The position numbers were made by a program, and so were the translations under genes. Of a stretch of DNA of 64,000 bases, positions 12,280 to 23,282 are shown one piece after another. The notes beneath the pieces are model-generated. The model saw only the letters and a list, made by a program, of their open reading frames with translations, did not search any database and was not told the DNA's origin. The stretch is from Myrica gale. Its lineage: Eukaryota; Streptophyta; Magnoliopsida; Fagales; Myricaceae. The DNA lies in the NCBI GenBank assembly GCA_963930655.1, contig OZ005607.1:16634374-16698373 (forward strand), written 5' to 3'. Positions within the stretch are counted from its first letter, which is position 1. Every line of letters starts with the position of its first letter.

Positions 12280-12564
12280 TTTCTTCTTAGGAGTTTCAAT
12301 TAACTAATTGCGACTGATCAGGGTGGTTTGCGAAACAAGGAGGAATACGTGAAGATAGTGAGAGAGAGAGATGATTTTCTGAATTTGCGGGTGAGAGCTT
12401 GGTATATTTGAAGGGGTAAAGAATGAAAGGATATCGTACTTATTTTTTGAATAGGGTATCCGACTCCTCAATTGACGTGCTATATTTATTTGGACGAACG
12501 AAACAAATTCCAAACAGATGTGATTTAATAACTTTCACTAAAAATAGAAGCAAATGTTAATATC

Positions 12565-12593
12565 CTAATTAATTAATTAATTAATTAATTAAT
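12565..12593. repeat. (AATT)n microsatellite
   Basis: Tandem AATT units. The homologous site in unit 3 (about 19980-20000) is shorter, so the array has changed length since duplication. Confidence 0.9.
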
Positions 12594-13768
12594 ATTTCTT
12601 CAATGCAATTGCTAATTTCGAATTCACTATTAATGATCTCAGGGAGTGGCTAATTTGGTTGGCCCATGGCAGATCCGGCCATGTGTCTCCAACACTCCTA
12701 AAGCATAATTATGAGATTTCCTAGAACAAGCTACTCTTCTCCTAATGGCCGGCCATGTGGGATGTAATGTGCGGTACTGTTTCGATGGTTTAAGTCTAGC
12801 CATAAGACCTGGGCCCACTATGATGAGGAAATCCTTGCAAGAAAAAGGAGTTATGGGCTAACCGAACCACATGACGTGTTAGCTAAGGTTATTGAGCTGA
12901 AGGGGCGCATAACCTTAACTACAAGAATTAAACGGAAGGAAGTTTTCGGTCCCAAAAAAAAACAATGAAAAGGAAAGCAAAAGATTACGAAGTTAAGTAT
13001 TGTGGTAGGACTATCTCATAGATGCACCTGTTTCGGTTGGGGATGGCTTCTCCTTCAGTGGAGGTGCTTTTTATAATTGTTATCATTATTATTTCTGCTA
13101 GTATTACTAGTAGTATTTCTTCTCTTGGTTTACAAACAAGTTCAACGCTTGTATGCGAGTGTCTGTCTCAATTGTTAGAAGTGGAGTTGTTTCTAACAGG
13201 GAAATATTCAGATGGGCCAAGCCCATCAGATGAATGGTTTATAAGCAAGGGAGGATAGTGAGTATTATTGTTCCATTACTTTTTCTATTTTAGTTATACT
13301 TCCTGAACATTTTCCGTTACATTCGAAATTGTTGTACCAAGTGAAAGATGTGCGGCCATAAAAAAACCATCTTTCTAATGAAAATATAGATGAATTTTTG
13401 TAAGGTGCCACTCCTTTGGGATTTCAACTCCGTTGTGGGTATTTGAGAAGTTTATTGTGGGTAGTGTCAACTTTCCTAGGTGAGAACTCGTCATGGTCTT
13501 GGTTCTGATGAGAAGGCCTACGATCCCATTTTTGGACTTAGAATGGGTGCTGGTTCTCAGACCTCAAGCTGATTCTTTTAGGTAAATTCTGAAGTATCTC
13601 TCATCCTCAAAGTGTAGGGTTTTCCTCGAGTTTTTTTCCACGTCTACCAATCAGGGAAAAGATAAAAGTCAAATCAGAGGGTAGTAACAGGCTTTAAAAT
13701 AAGAAAAAGAAGCACCATGCAGGCATGCACTTCACGTTGGATTTATAGACAGCAGCCCAGCCCACATC

Positions 13769-15357
13769 CACATGCGGATCTAGCCTGGGGCGGTGGGGGC
13801 GGCCGCCCCCCATCGCCTGAATAGGTGTGAAGAATTTTTTTTTTATATGGGCCGCCCCCCTTTAAAGCAGACCCAGCCTCCCCTTGAAGCCTAGGCCCAG
13901 CGCCCACCATACATATATAACATATTTGTTAGTAGATCTGTAAGGCCTTATCTTTTATTGGGCTTGCTTTGAGCCGTGGGCTTTTATATACATATATATA
14001 AGGCCCATATTTTGGAGAAATAACATATTTGTTAGTTAGTTTCATGAAGGGAGGTGGAGGTCCGGAGGACGACTTGGACTCATATAGTTTCTTCCCTGCT
14101 TCTTCCACTTTACTTCTTTCTTTCTTTTTCTACGTCTTCCACTTTACTTCGATAACACAAATATATGACTTATAAATCCATAGCAGCAGGAAAAAAAAAT
14201 AGACCACAGCTTTGTGATGCACGTCAGATGTACCCTGGCCGGGTAGTCGTTAGACAGGTTCTAGCCTAACAAAGCACGTGATTTTTGTAGGTAATTAAAC
14301 ATATCCTTTAATTTAGGGGGAAAAAAAAGAAAACATATCCTTTAATTTATAAAAAAAAAAGCATCTAAGCTTTTTTTTTCTTATATCATGTGTGCCCTCA
14401 GCCCTCTCTTCCTCAGTCAACTCCAACCTTGACTCAAACATGCCAGTTCGGCTTGGGTTGGTGTACAAAAAAATAAGATATTTTATTTTTAAGGCTTAAT
14501 GCATTAAACGTCTCTATGGTTTCAAGTTGTAACAATTTAGTCCCTGTTGCTTAAAAGTTAAACGAATTGTCTCCAACATTGGACTCCAAGGACTATAACT
14601 TTAAACCGCTGAGGTCTAAATTATTACAACATGAAACCACAAGGATGTTTAATGCAATTAACCTTATTTTTACTTTCTTTCCGATTGATGTTAAGAATTG
14701 ATCAAGTTACTAATTACATTACAAAAAAAGATAGCGTGCGTGCATCAAATATCGAACATTATTTTCAAACTATTGATAATGAAGCTATTTTGCAACGTTA
14801 TCAGAAGATGCAGTCGCGTAGAATTATATTGCCACCTCTAAGTATCAACAAATAGTACGGTACGTGTATCTTAATATTTTTAGTATTTTTAGTCCTTAAT
14901 TATTTTCTTATATATCTATTTGTTGTTCCAGGATCCGAAGTTGTTCTTTTTGTTCATCCATTAGATGCTTTTGAGGTAAGCTTTTCATTTTTGAAATTAA
15001 AACCTCATATACCTGTTGTTATATACTTAATTTTCATGATTGTCTTGTTTCTATTGGAAGCTCCCACCATAAATGATGAATTACTGAAAACCCAGATAGC
15101 AATCTAATTCCAGCAGCTTGCATTGGTGGTAAATGTCTACACTTTATCTTAATTTAAATTTGAGCTTTTATTTTTCCTTGTTTGTGAGTTGAAATATGGC
15201 TCTTGTTTGTTAATATCATTATGACATTATCCCTTCAATCTTAATATCATAATATGTACATGATTCTTTAGTTGGTGCAATTATCTGAACTCAAGTCGAT
15301 GTTGTCTTTCCTTTAGAACTTTGCCCCCCTTCCCCGAGAATCCTGAATCTGCCACTG
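13769..15357. mobile_element. Non-autonomous hAT element with 8-bp TSD (1589 bp)
   Basis: The ends CACATGCGGATCTAG and, reversed, CAGTGGCAGATTCAG are imperfect inverted repeats of the 'CAGTGGCGGA' hAT type. The element is flanked by the perfect 8-bp duplication CCCACATC (13761-13768 and 15358-15365). Units 1 and 3 carry the unoccupied site CAGCCCACATCTGTAAT, directly showing the insertion. The interior has GC-rich GGGGGCGGCCGCCCCC near the left end and no intact transposase. A 74-codon frame at 14631-14855 is undiagnosed and starts inside a nested MITE. Confidence 0.9.
14492..14663. mobile_element. Foldback MITE nested in the hAT, 9-bp TSD
   Basis: Arms GGCTTAATGCATTAAAC and, reversed, GGTTAATTGCATTAAAC extend over about 50 bp each. 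It is flanked by TTATTTTTA (14483-14491 and 14664-14672), a 9-bp duplication as for Mutator-like elements. Confidence 0.75.
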
Positions 15358-15554
15358 CCCACATCTGTAATAAAAAGTATCAAACTTCTTTACCCCAAAA
15401 AGCCAATATAGAATTTACAGCAAATTTTCAACATCACTCGTAATGAATTTCTTGAGCAGCGGAATAGACAGACCCTTGTCCGTCTCGTCCCCTTGAATTC
15501 ACTTCCCCATTAAAGAAACTAGCTAGCAAAGCACAGTTCTCTATCCCCAAGAAG

Positions 15555-15761
15555 ATGCACCTGCGTCCTCCTTTGATCTCTTCATTTTCTCTATCCCCAA
15601 CATCACTCGTAAGGAATTTTGATGGTTTGGAAGATTTTCTGAGAGACCATGGACTGAACTTGGACTTGTTAGATGAGAATAGGAAGGCGACATTAGAGGA
15701 AAAGTGGAACCAGTTCAGATTTTCTGCATTGGTGACGTTCTGTAAGGAGGCTGCATTTTGA
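15555..15761 (+). CDS. Small frame sharing the C-terminal domain of the 248-aa protein
   Basis: A 68-codon frame from ATG to TGA. Residues about 24-68 (GLEDFLRDHGLNLDLLDEN and on, with Trp and a KEAAF ending) align gap-free with residues about 190-235 of the minus-strand 248-aa product, so the two are homologous. It lies on the opposite strand, about 3.3 kb away. Diverged copies are at 22472 (unit 3) and, truncated before the domain, at 8919 (unit 1). It may be a terminal exon or relic of a larger paralogue rather than a complete gene. Confidence is high for the homology and low for function. Confidence 0.4.
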   Translation: MHLRPPLISSFSLSPTSLVRNFDGLEDFLRDHGLNLDLLDENRKATLEEKWNQFRFSALVTFCKEAAF

Positions 15762-15893
15762 CGAGAGTTGATGCAGTAGGCGCTGGATGCGTACAGGTCT
15801 GGCCGTTTTTAATTAAACCGGCAGCCTGACGAATCAGTCAACTTTTTCGGTCGAGTTTTTTTTCTGGTAATGTCCGAGAAGAATTCGGCTGTG

Positions 15894-16539
15894 AGGAGCA
15901 CGCCACGTCATTTAAAATATGCAGCCCCACTCTCGACCCGTTTTTTAAGGTGGACACGACTTGTTTGATGGCTGACCCACGTTCAATCCTTCGCCCAGCA
16001 GCTCGCCCTTCTCTTCATTAGCGATCTCAAATCTGGAGCAGCTCGCCCAACATTCGTCTTCGCCTCAATCGCCTGGGGTAATTTTTATGTTCTTTTTCTT
16101 CTTCGTTATTTTCTATCGTTTTGGGGATAATTTCTAATTAATTTTTCTGTCTGCACCTAAAATTTGGACTTCGAGCAATGGGTTTCTAGTTTCCTTTTTT
16201 TTCTCCTTGCCCGTATATACCAAAATTGTAAGGGGCATGAAGTCCATATCTTCTACGTGTCTGTGTAAAAAATCTCAATTTAGCTCGAGCCAAAGGTGAG
16301 CGAATAGAGGGCGAATTTCTCTGTGTAAAAAATGTTCATTTAGCTCAAGCCAAACGTGAGCGAATAGAGGGCGGAACTTTCATATCGGTTGATGCTCATA
16401 ACTACTTTAGAGATAGAAATACTTTTTTCTTCCTCAGTCAAGTTGTTTTGTTTAAAGTTCTTCCTAGTGGGCAGGTTCATCACTAACCTACTTCACTTCT
16501 GCGGCATGGTCATATCTGCATAGAGGAAACTAGCAGCTA
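15894..16539. other. Unique sequence, possibly promoter and first exon remnant
   Basis: Not shared with the other units. It includes a GC-richer stretch (about 15990-16078) with repeated CAGCTCGCCC, followed by a GTAATTTTT donor-like site, which resembles a plant 5'UTR exon and intron start. No coding frame was recognised downstream. Confidence 0.25.
16261..16380. repeat. 60-bp tandem duplication
   Basis: 16261-16320 and 16321-16380 are two imperfect 60-bp copies, both beginning CTGTGTAAAAAAT and containing GTGAGCGAATAGAGGGCG. Confidence 0.85.
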
Positions 16540-16666
16540 GTAAGCCCGGGAGTGCAGCTCTGTATGCCCAGGAAGATCTAAAATCATGAATGCAACACCT
16601 GTAAGCCCGGGAGTGCAGCCATGTATGCCCGGGAAGATCTAAAATCCTGAATACAAAACCTGTAAC
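16540..16666. repeat. 61-bp tandem repeat, third copy split by a hAT
   Basis: Copies start at 16540 and 16601 (GTAAGCCCGGGAGTGCAGC). A third, diverged copy begins GTAAC at 16662 and continues after the hAT element at 17898 (CTCGGGATGC). Confidence 0.75.
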
Positions 16667-17408
16667 CAGTGGCGGAACTAGGACCAAAATTCAGGGGGTC
16701 GAATTTTAAAAGCGAAATAACAAGATTTTTTTCTTTTGTAATGTTCAAAATTATCTTACAATTACAATATAAAAAATTAAGGACTATAAGCATTAAAAAT
16801 ATTACAATATATATACATAGATGACAATTGCATCCTACTCATCAACTCTTTTCTCACTTTACACTTTTGTTTGTAGCTAAGCCTGCTTTTGATGATCTTT
16901 AACATAGAATTTAGCCCCTGGCGGTTGAATAGATACTCCAAGATTTTAATTCACAAACTCGTACAACAAAACCAGATGTAGTCAAGGAAAGAAAAAAAAC
17001 AGAGGTAAGTTTTCTCCCTCCTTTTCAATATTATGCCAAGAAGGAAGAAATTTCTGGCAAAAGCTTAAAAGACTTGCTGTTCTCATAGTCTCTAAGTTAT
17101 GTTCTTAATAAATATTTGTATAAAAACCAGGTTTAAGTTGTGGTTATCTAATTAAGCACATAGCCTCTATAATTTCCGTTACAGATTATAGGCTTTAGGA
17201 AGGTTATTTCATATATTAGCAGTATATGCATTTATATAGCAACTCCTACTGGGGTTGTCAGTGAGAAAAAAAGTCGCCATTATTGCTGCAGATTTGGTCT
17301 TGAATTTTGCCTGCATCGATCGTAACAAAAACAAAATTGCTAAAGAAAGTTGAACATTTTTCGGATCCATGCATAAGCTGTTATGGGAATAAGCACCTAT
17401 AGCGATCT

Positions 17409-17738
17409 TTGGAGGTGTCTTCACAGACCTCAGAGGAAATCACCTCTAGCGATTCTCAAGAAGATCGCCAGGCATTTAAGCCCAACAAAGGTGAACCCAC
17501 AGCTATAGGATCCAAGAAGAAATTCTATGTGATCTTTGGAGGCCCTAACAAGGGTATCTATGATGATTGGTCCATTGCTGGTCCACGTATCATGAACAAA
17601 CCTTTTCTTCACAAAAGGTACAACAGTCAAGAAGAGGCCCATGAAGCCCTTCTCAACTTTGAAGAGCTAAACCCAAGCTCGCAAGGCTTAGACCCAAAGC
17701 CTATTCTTGTAGCCAAGAAAATAAGCGAGGGGAGTTTT
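17409..17738 (+). pseudogene. Caulimovirus viroplasmin-like (Cauli_VI / RNase H1 N-terminal) fragment inside the hAT
   Basis: An open frame with no ATG (it opens at TTG, after an acceptor-like CACAG downstream). It contains the pattern KFYVIFGGPNKGIYDDW followed by a KRYNSQEEAHEAL motif. This fits the short Cauli_VI fold shared by caulimovirus inclusion-body proteins, RNase H1 N-termini and some plant transposon products. It ends by running into the hAT right-hand sequence. Because it lies between hAT ends, I infer capture by the element. A viral origin is not established: a host or transposon RNase H-associated domain is equally possible. Confidence 0.45.
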
Positions 17739-17802
17739 TTTTGGGGTAGCCAGATTTCTTTTTTTTGGTGGCTTGAGGGGTAGCGGCCCTTTTTTTTTTA
17801 AA

Positions 17803-17828
17803 ATATATATATATATATATATATATAT
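17803..17828. repeat. (AT)n microsatellite
   Basis: Pure TA tract near the right end of the hAT element. Confidence 0.9.
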
Positions 17829-17902
17829 TTGCACCTAATATTTCTTTTTTGGTGGCTTGAGGGGTAGGGCAGCTACCCCTTCGTTCCGCCACTGCCTGTA
17901 AC

Positions 17903-18248
17903 CTCGGGATGCTCTGAAAGCCCTGTATCTCAGTAACTTTGGACGGAGGTTAAGATTCATCCTTGTTCAATCGCTCTATTTGCTAGAGACCTCTTGTATA
18001 TTTGTAATTTGTAATATCTATCATGTAATACATGGACATTTTCTGAGATCATGTTCTTGACTTTTCCAAACAGGTTACAAAATGAAATTATTGTCTTGCT
18101 ACAATAACCAAACATGATTTAAAAAAGGGTCTTGCTACAATAACAAAAGAAACTGTCAAAAGAGACATATATAAAAGCATCACAAATGCAAATAACACAA
18201 GTCGTGCAATAAATTTTAGCTCAAAGAATGAGCTCTACAACTCGCCAA
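17903..18248. other. Spacer before unit 3
   Basis: AT-rich sequence with a repeated GTCTTGCTACAATAAC phrase (about 18090 and 18130). No gene seen. Confidence 0.4.
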
Positions 18249-19112
18249 GGCTTCTAAAGTATAATTCAAAGACTTAAAAAAAACCTTTAGTCTACAAAGT
18301 CACTAATTGTCTTCTTCTATCCTCCTCGGATTCCCTTCAAACTCTGTCTACTCTTATCTGGTTTCTCTCTGCAAGAATTTGTCTATAATAATAAATTTTA
18401 CATTAAAGACTCGAAAATCCATAGATCGTTCTTTTCTGTTGATCTCTTCCAATTTACGGCCGTACATACATATTTAGTTGCACATATAGACATCCCAATG
18501 CACTATGCACTATGCAGAGTCTCTTTGTTTTGTTTCCTTCTTCACTTGTTCCCAACCATTGTATAGTCAGTCAACTTAAGGCAAGAATCGAGCCAGGGTG
18601 CAATAACGTTTCTGATTGTAGGTTTTTTTCCCTAGTCGTTTCTGATTGTAGTTGCTTAAACAGAGTGCTTATTTTCACGAAATTCTGCAGGGTCTACCTG
18701 TTCTTCTCAAGAATCAGCAACACTGATATTTACCAAACATCGGGGTTGATTGTTTTCTCTCTGTCAGTCTGAATCTGAAATCAAACAAATGAGACTAAGC
18801 TTACCCAAAAACTTCAGTTACAGCTAGTTCTAGTTCGTTTGTGTTAGAAAAAAATTCCAAGATTTCATTGATTCTATGATACAAATTCATGCTGAGTCCA
18901 CCATTAAATGAAGCGAAACTTGGACAATACAAATTTGAAAAAGGTTATCAATACTTTACTATTAAGATCAAAAGTTTAGAACTAATCTTTGTGGGCACAC
19001 AACAAGCAGAGAACTTCTACGAAACTAAAGTCACACTACTAGAGCTCGTGTTTCTGTATGTGAATCAGTAGACCTCAATTAGTAGCGCCAACTGAATCAT
19101 ATTCAGCGGACG

Positions 19113-19858
19113 TTAGCGGAAGGAACTGAGGATACTCTGGAAAACCTCCTCGTTGAACTGTGCCTCTTTTATGCTGCATTCGAATTGTGCGACCTTGAAA
19201 GATCTCCACAACTTCACGAGTCCTGCTACCTTGTCTCCGTCGATCCAGTCCAGCTTTATTCCCAGTTCATCTAAACGGTCTGCAAGGCCTTGCAAAGCTA
19301 TCTCGGATGTCCCAGCCATTTCGTAGATACTTTTTGAAGCATCTTTATCAGCAGTATCAACGTCTGCTTTCTTAGTGGAGTCTGAAGTTTGGGATTTGAA
19401 GGCTTCCGCGGGGTTCTTGCCATTTTTCAAGTTCGCAGCATCAGTGGTGTTTCCTCATCAATCGGAGTAGCACCTACATCGGTATTGGCTTCGTCAATCG
19501 TCGGAGCATCAACAACATAGGCCGGCCCAGTACTAGGCTTGTTCATCCTTTTCTTTGATCGTGGGTTTAGCCATATCGTCCTCCCCAGAATGACTGATCT
19601 TTGGCCTCCTACTCGAGTGATGTTGAGCGTTCTCCAAATTCTTCTTGGGGTTTCCTTGCGTTTCTTAGTCTCTTTAGGTCTATCATCAGCATGGGACGAA
19701 GGAGGGCGTGCAATTGGCTTTCCGGACAGTGACTTGGTGTCAGCGTTTGACACCAGACGAGTGAGTGATTTAGGTTGAACATCATCATCGTCTTCTGTAT
19801 CTGCAACAACGTAACCTGCATGATCTTCTTGTTCCCGAAAAGAGTCGTGGCGACGCAA
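19113..19858 (-). pseudogene. Broken paralogue of the 248-aa unknown gene
   Basis: Nearly the same sequence as 11533-12279, with two disabling differences visible by direct comparison. First, a deletion of about 166 bp relative to unit 2 (its 12278-12443) removes the ATG and the leader, so the frame now abuts unrelated upstream sequence as TTG. Second, one C is missing in the TTTCCCTC tract (at about 19454), shifting the frame between the upper part (19427-19858) and the lower part (19113-19430). The remaining codons still spell the basic region and the C-terminal helical domain. It may be transcribed but should not make the full protein. Confidence 0.8.
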
Positions 19859-20329
19859 TTTTTGAATAGGGTATCCGACTCCTCAATTGACGTGCTATAT
19901 TTATTTGGACGAACAAAACAAATTCCAAACAGATGTGATTTTATAACCTTCACTAAAAACAGAAGCAAATGTTAATATCCTAATTAATTAATTAATTAAT
20001 CTTTCTTCAATGCAATTGCTAATTTCGAATTCACTATTAATGATCTCAGGGAGTGGCTTATTTGGTTGGCCCATGGCAGATCCGGCCATGTGTCTCCAAC
20101 ACTCCTAAAGCATAATTATGAGATTTCCTAAAACAAGCTACTCGTCTCCTAATGGCCGGCCATGTGGGATGTAATGTGCGGTACTGTTTCGATGGTTTAA
20201 GTCTAGCCGTAAAACCTGGGCCCACTATGATGAGGAAATCCTTGCAAGAAAAAGGAGTTATGGGCTAACCGAACCAAATGACGTGTTATCTGAGGTTATT
20301 GAGACCGGCCTGAAGGGGCGCACAACCTT

Positions 20330-21258
20330 TTTTTTTTTTTTTTTTCTACGCAAACGTGAAATTCATTTCACAGGAGAAAACGCAGCAGTGCTGGGTACAG
20401 ATGGACCTATGAGGCCGGTTACAAAGATCAGGGGCATGAAGCCCATAACAGCAATAAACAAAGCCCTAAGGGCTATACACCAATGGGCCATAAAGGTCTG
20501 CTTCCCTATGGCCATAAAGGCCTCATACAGATAGGCTAAAAAGCCCATAATTTTAAAACGGGTCCTAAGACCCAGATACAACATGAGATCCGCCGCACAA
20601 GGCGGTTGCAGACGCCGGAGAATGGAGCAGCCAAAGCACTCCCTTCCACTTCCACATAGGTGCATCCACCACACCACAAACAAAATAGTATCACAGTGAG
20701 ATCCAGAAAACACCCTCGGATGGACAGATCCACGAAGAACAAGAGAGAGCCAGTCCACCGACGGATGAGAACGGGTCGCCACCATCTCCTGCACAAAACA
20801 AAGCTCCTGGAAAGAAAAACACACCAGCAACAAAAACCAACAGGAAATCAAGCCGAGAAAAGCCCAAAAGGAGGGGAAAATGGGCGGGTACGTGGCACCC
20901 ACGCTCGCGCGGAAGGCACCAGTGTGCACCGCCCAACCAGCTCCGAAATCAAGCCTAAAAGAGCTCCTGGAGGGGAGAAGGGCAGCCAAACAGTGTGTGG
21001 TCAAGGAGGACCACCACACCAACCTAGATCTAAACTGAAGCCACAACCAAAAAGGAGCCCAGATCCGAACAGGAAGAGAGGAGAAAGACCAGCATCCAGC
21101 TAAGAGAGGAAAACCAGGAAGGGGAAGAAAGAGAGAGAGAACAGGGGAAGAGCCGAAGCTCCTCCCCTGCCCGACAGAGGGAGGAAGGACTTTGTTCAGA
21201 AGGTGGGGAGAAGGGAGGCGCTAGAGAGAGGGGAGAGCCTCTTTTTTTTTTTTTTTTT
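20330..21258 (-). mobile_element. TPRT-type retroinsert (LINE-derived?) with 17-bp TSD and homopolymer at both ends
   Basis: Flanked by AAGGGGCGCACAACCTT (20313-20329 and 21259-21275). Unit 2 has the single, empty site near 12899. On the minus strand it starts with an A tract, then a CT-rich leader, and ends after CATTTCACGTTTGCGTAG with a long poly(A) (poly(T) at 20330-20345). The 227-codon minus frame (20363-21046) shows no RT or other domain. The structure suggests a non-autonomous or internally deleted LINE. The A tract at the 5' end is odd. Confidence 0.75.
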
Positions 21259-22471
21259 AAGGGGCGCACAACCTTAATTACAGGAATTAAACGGAAGGAA
21301 GTTTTGGGTCCAAAAAAAAACAATGAAAAGGAAAGCAAAAGATTACGAAAAGTTAAGTATTGTGGTAGGACTATCTCATAGATGCACCTGTTTCGGTTGG
21401 GGATGACTTCTCCTTCAGTGGAGGTGCTTTTTATAATTGTTATCATTATTATTTGTGCTAGTATTACTAGTAGTATTTCTTCTCTTGGTTTACAAACAAG
21501 TTCAACGCTTGTATGCGAGTGTCTGTCTCAATTGTAATAAGTGGAGTTGTTTCTAACAGGGAAATATTTAGATGGGCCAAGCCCATCAGATGAATGGTTT
21601 AAACAAGGGAGGATAGTGAGTATTATTGTTCCATTACTTTTTCTATTTTAGTTATACTTCCTGAACATTTTCCGTTACATTCAAAATTTTTGTATCAAGT
21701 GAAAGATGTGCGGCCATAAAAAATCATCTTTCTAATGAAATAGTGTTTTCCCGTTCATTCATTCTGTTTTCCTATGTATTAAATGTGAATATAAGCATGA
21801 TTATTAATACTTCCATATTTTCTTGAAAACTTTGTGAGTGGTTTTATTGCATGACCTAGGAAAATATAGATGGAATTATTGTAAGGTGCCACTCCATTGG
21901 GATATCAACTCCGTTGTGGGTATTTGAGAAGTTTATTGTTGATAATGTCAACTTTCCAAGGTGAGAACTCGTTGTTCTCTTGTTTTGATGAGTAGGCCAA
22001 AGATCCCATTTTTGGACTTAGAATGGGTGCTGGTTCTCAGACCTCAAGCTGATTCTTTTAGGTAAATTCTGAAGTATCTATCATCCTCAAAGTATAGGGT
22101 TTTCCTTGAGTTATTTCCACGTCTATCAAACAGGGTAAAAGATAAAAGTCAGAGGGTAGTAACAGGCTTTAAAATAAGAAAAAGAAGCACCATGCAGGCA
22201 TGCACTTCATGTTGGATTTATGGACAGCAGCCCAGCCCACATCTGTAATTTAAACTAGACAATGCAAATAGACAAGGTGAAGTCAAAGAAGAAGGGTATC
22301 AAACTTCTTTACCCCAAAAAGCCAATCTAGAATTTACAGCAAATTTTCAACATCACTCGTAAGGAATTTCTTGAGCAGCGGAATAGACACCCTTGTCCGT
22401 CTCGTCCCCTTGAATTCACTCCCCCCATTAAAGAAACTATCTAGCAAAGCACCGTTCTCTATCCCAAGAAG

Positions 22472-22765
22472 ATGCACCTGCGTCGTCGTTTGATCTCTTC
22501 ATTTTCTCTATCCTCAACATCACTCGTAAGGAATTTTGACGGTTTGGAAGATTTTCTGAGAGACCATGGACTGAAATTGGATTTGTTAGATGAGAATAGG
22601 CAGGCGACATTAGAGGAAAAGTGGAACCAGTTCAAATTTTCTACATTGGTGACGAGAGTTAATGCAGCAGGCGCTGGATGCGTACAGGTCTGGCCGTTTT
22701 TAATTAAACCGGCCTGGCGAATACGTCAACTTTTTCGGTCGAGTTTTTTGTCTGGTAACGTCTGA
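22472..22765 (+). CDS. Small domain frame, unit 3 copy
   Basis: Homologue of 15555-15761, with the same start context and the same GLEDFLRDHGLKLDLLDEN stretch. It lacks about 15 bases after GTGACG that encode the CKEA end in unit 2. The frame therefore runs on for 97 codons into sequence that is non-coding in unit 2. Only residues 1 to about 60 are likely meaningful. Function unknown. Confidence 0.35.
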   Translation: MHLRRRLISSFSLSSTSLVRNFDGLEDFLRDHGLKLDLLDENRQATLEEKWNQFKFSTLVTRVNAAGAGCVQVWPFLIKPAWRIRQLFRSSFLSGNV

Positions 22766-22776
22766 GAAAAATCCAG

Positions 22777-23282
22777 GGTTACGTTCGTTTTGAGTAAAAA
22801 TGTAGGATTTTAGAGAAGTTGTGAATATTTATGTTGAATAGTATTTTATTGGTGTTTGTGTAAAGTGGAGAGATAAATGATTTGATGTAATTGTTTAATA
22901 AAAAAATATTGGAGTTTTGTGAAAAAATATAGAGAGAGAAAATTTATGTTGAATAAAAAATTAAAAAGTTGTTGGAGATTGTGTAAAATGTATTGGTGTT
23001 TGTGTTTGAATTCTGAATATGTTCAGTGATAGTAGTGTGAATATACTTAGGGCATGTTTGAGCCCCAAATATTTGGGTCCAAAAATTTAGGTTTAATAAT
23101 AAAAAAATCATCACATAATACTTTATTATTATAATATTTATTAAAAATATTCTCTCTTCACTTTTTTACCAACTCTCATAACATATATTTACTTTATTAT
23201 ATTTCTCGAACCCCAATACCTAAAATTTTCACCCTCAAACATACCCTTAGAATCCTGAAAAAGTGTGAAAACGAATATAACC
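22777..23282. mobile_element. TIR element (506 bp) absent from unit 1
   Basis: Ends GGTTACGTTCGTTTTGAG and, reversed, GGTTATATTCGTTTTCAC. It is flanked by CAG (22774-22776 and 23283-23285). Unit 1 has the uninterrupted ATCCAGAACTCC at about 9228-9239, confirming an insertion. The interior is AT-rich with GTGTTTGTG repeats and hosts a nested MITE. Confidence 0.75.
23050..23246. mobile_element. Tourist-like MITE nested in the 506-bp element
   Basis: TIRs GGGCATGTTTGAG and, reversed, GGGTATGTTTGAG, with TTA target duplication (23047-23049 and 23247-23249), typical of PIF/Harbinger MITEs. Confidence 0.85.

Larger units (their letters stand above)
10650..15893. repeat. Unit 2 of the local triplicated block
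   Basis: Collinear with unit 3 (18249-22770) from AAAGTATAATTCAAAGAC to GGTCGAGTTTTTT. It contains the intact minus-strand gene (11533-12279), the small plus-strand frame (15555-15761) and a hAT insertion (13769-15357). Homology to units 1 and 3 stops at about 15893, so the downstream part of the unit is missing here. Confidence 0.85.
16667..17894. mobile_element. Non-autonomous hAT element with perfect TIRs and 8-bp TSD (1228 bp)
   Basis: Ends CAGTGGCGGAAC and GTTCCGCCACTG are perfect inverted repeats. The flanks are CCTGTAAC (16659-16666 and 17895-17902). No transposase is present. The interior carries a viroplasmin-like coding fragment, a duplicated GGTGGCTTGAGGGGTAG near the right end and an (AT)n tract. 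Confidence 0.92.

Noticed and set aside
20363-21046. 227-codon minus-strand frame as a protein-coding gene
   Set aside because: It lies entirely inside a retroinsert with poly(A) and a TSD, has no domain, and overlaps open frames in other phases, as expected from its composition.
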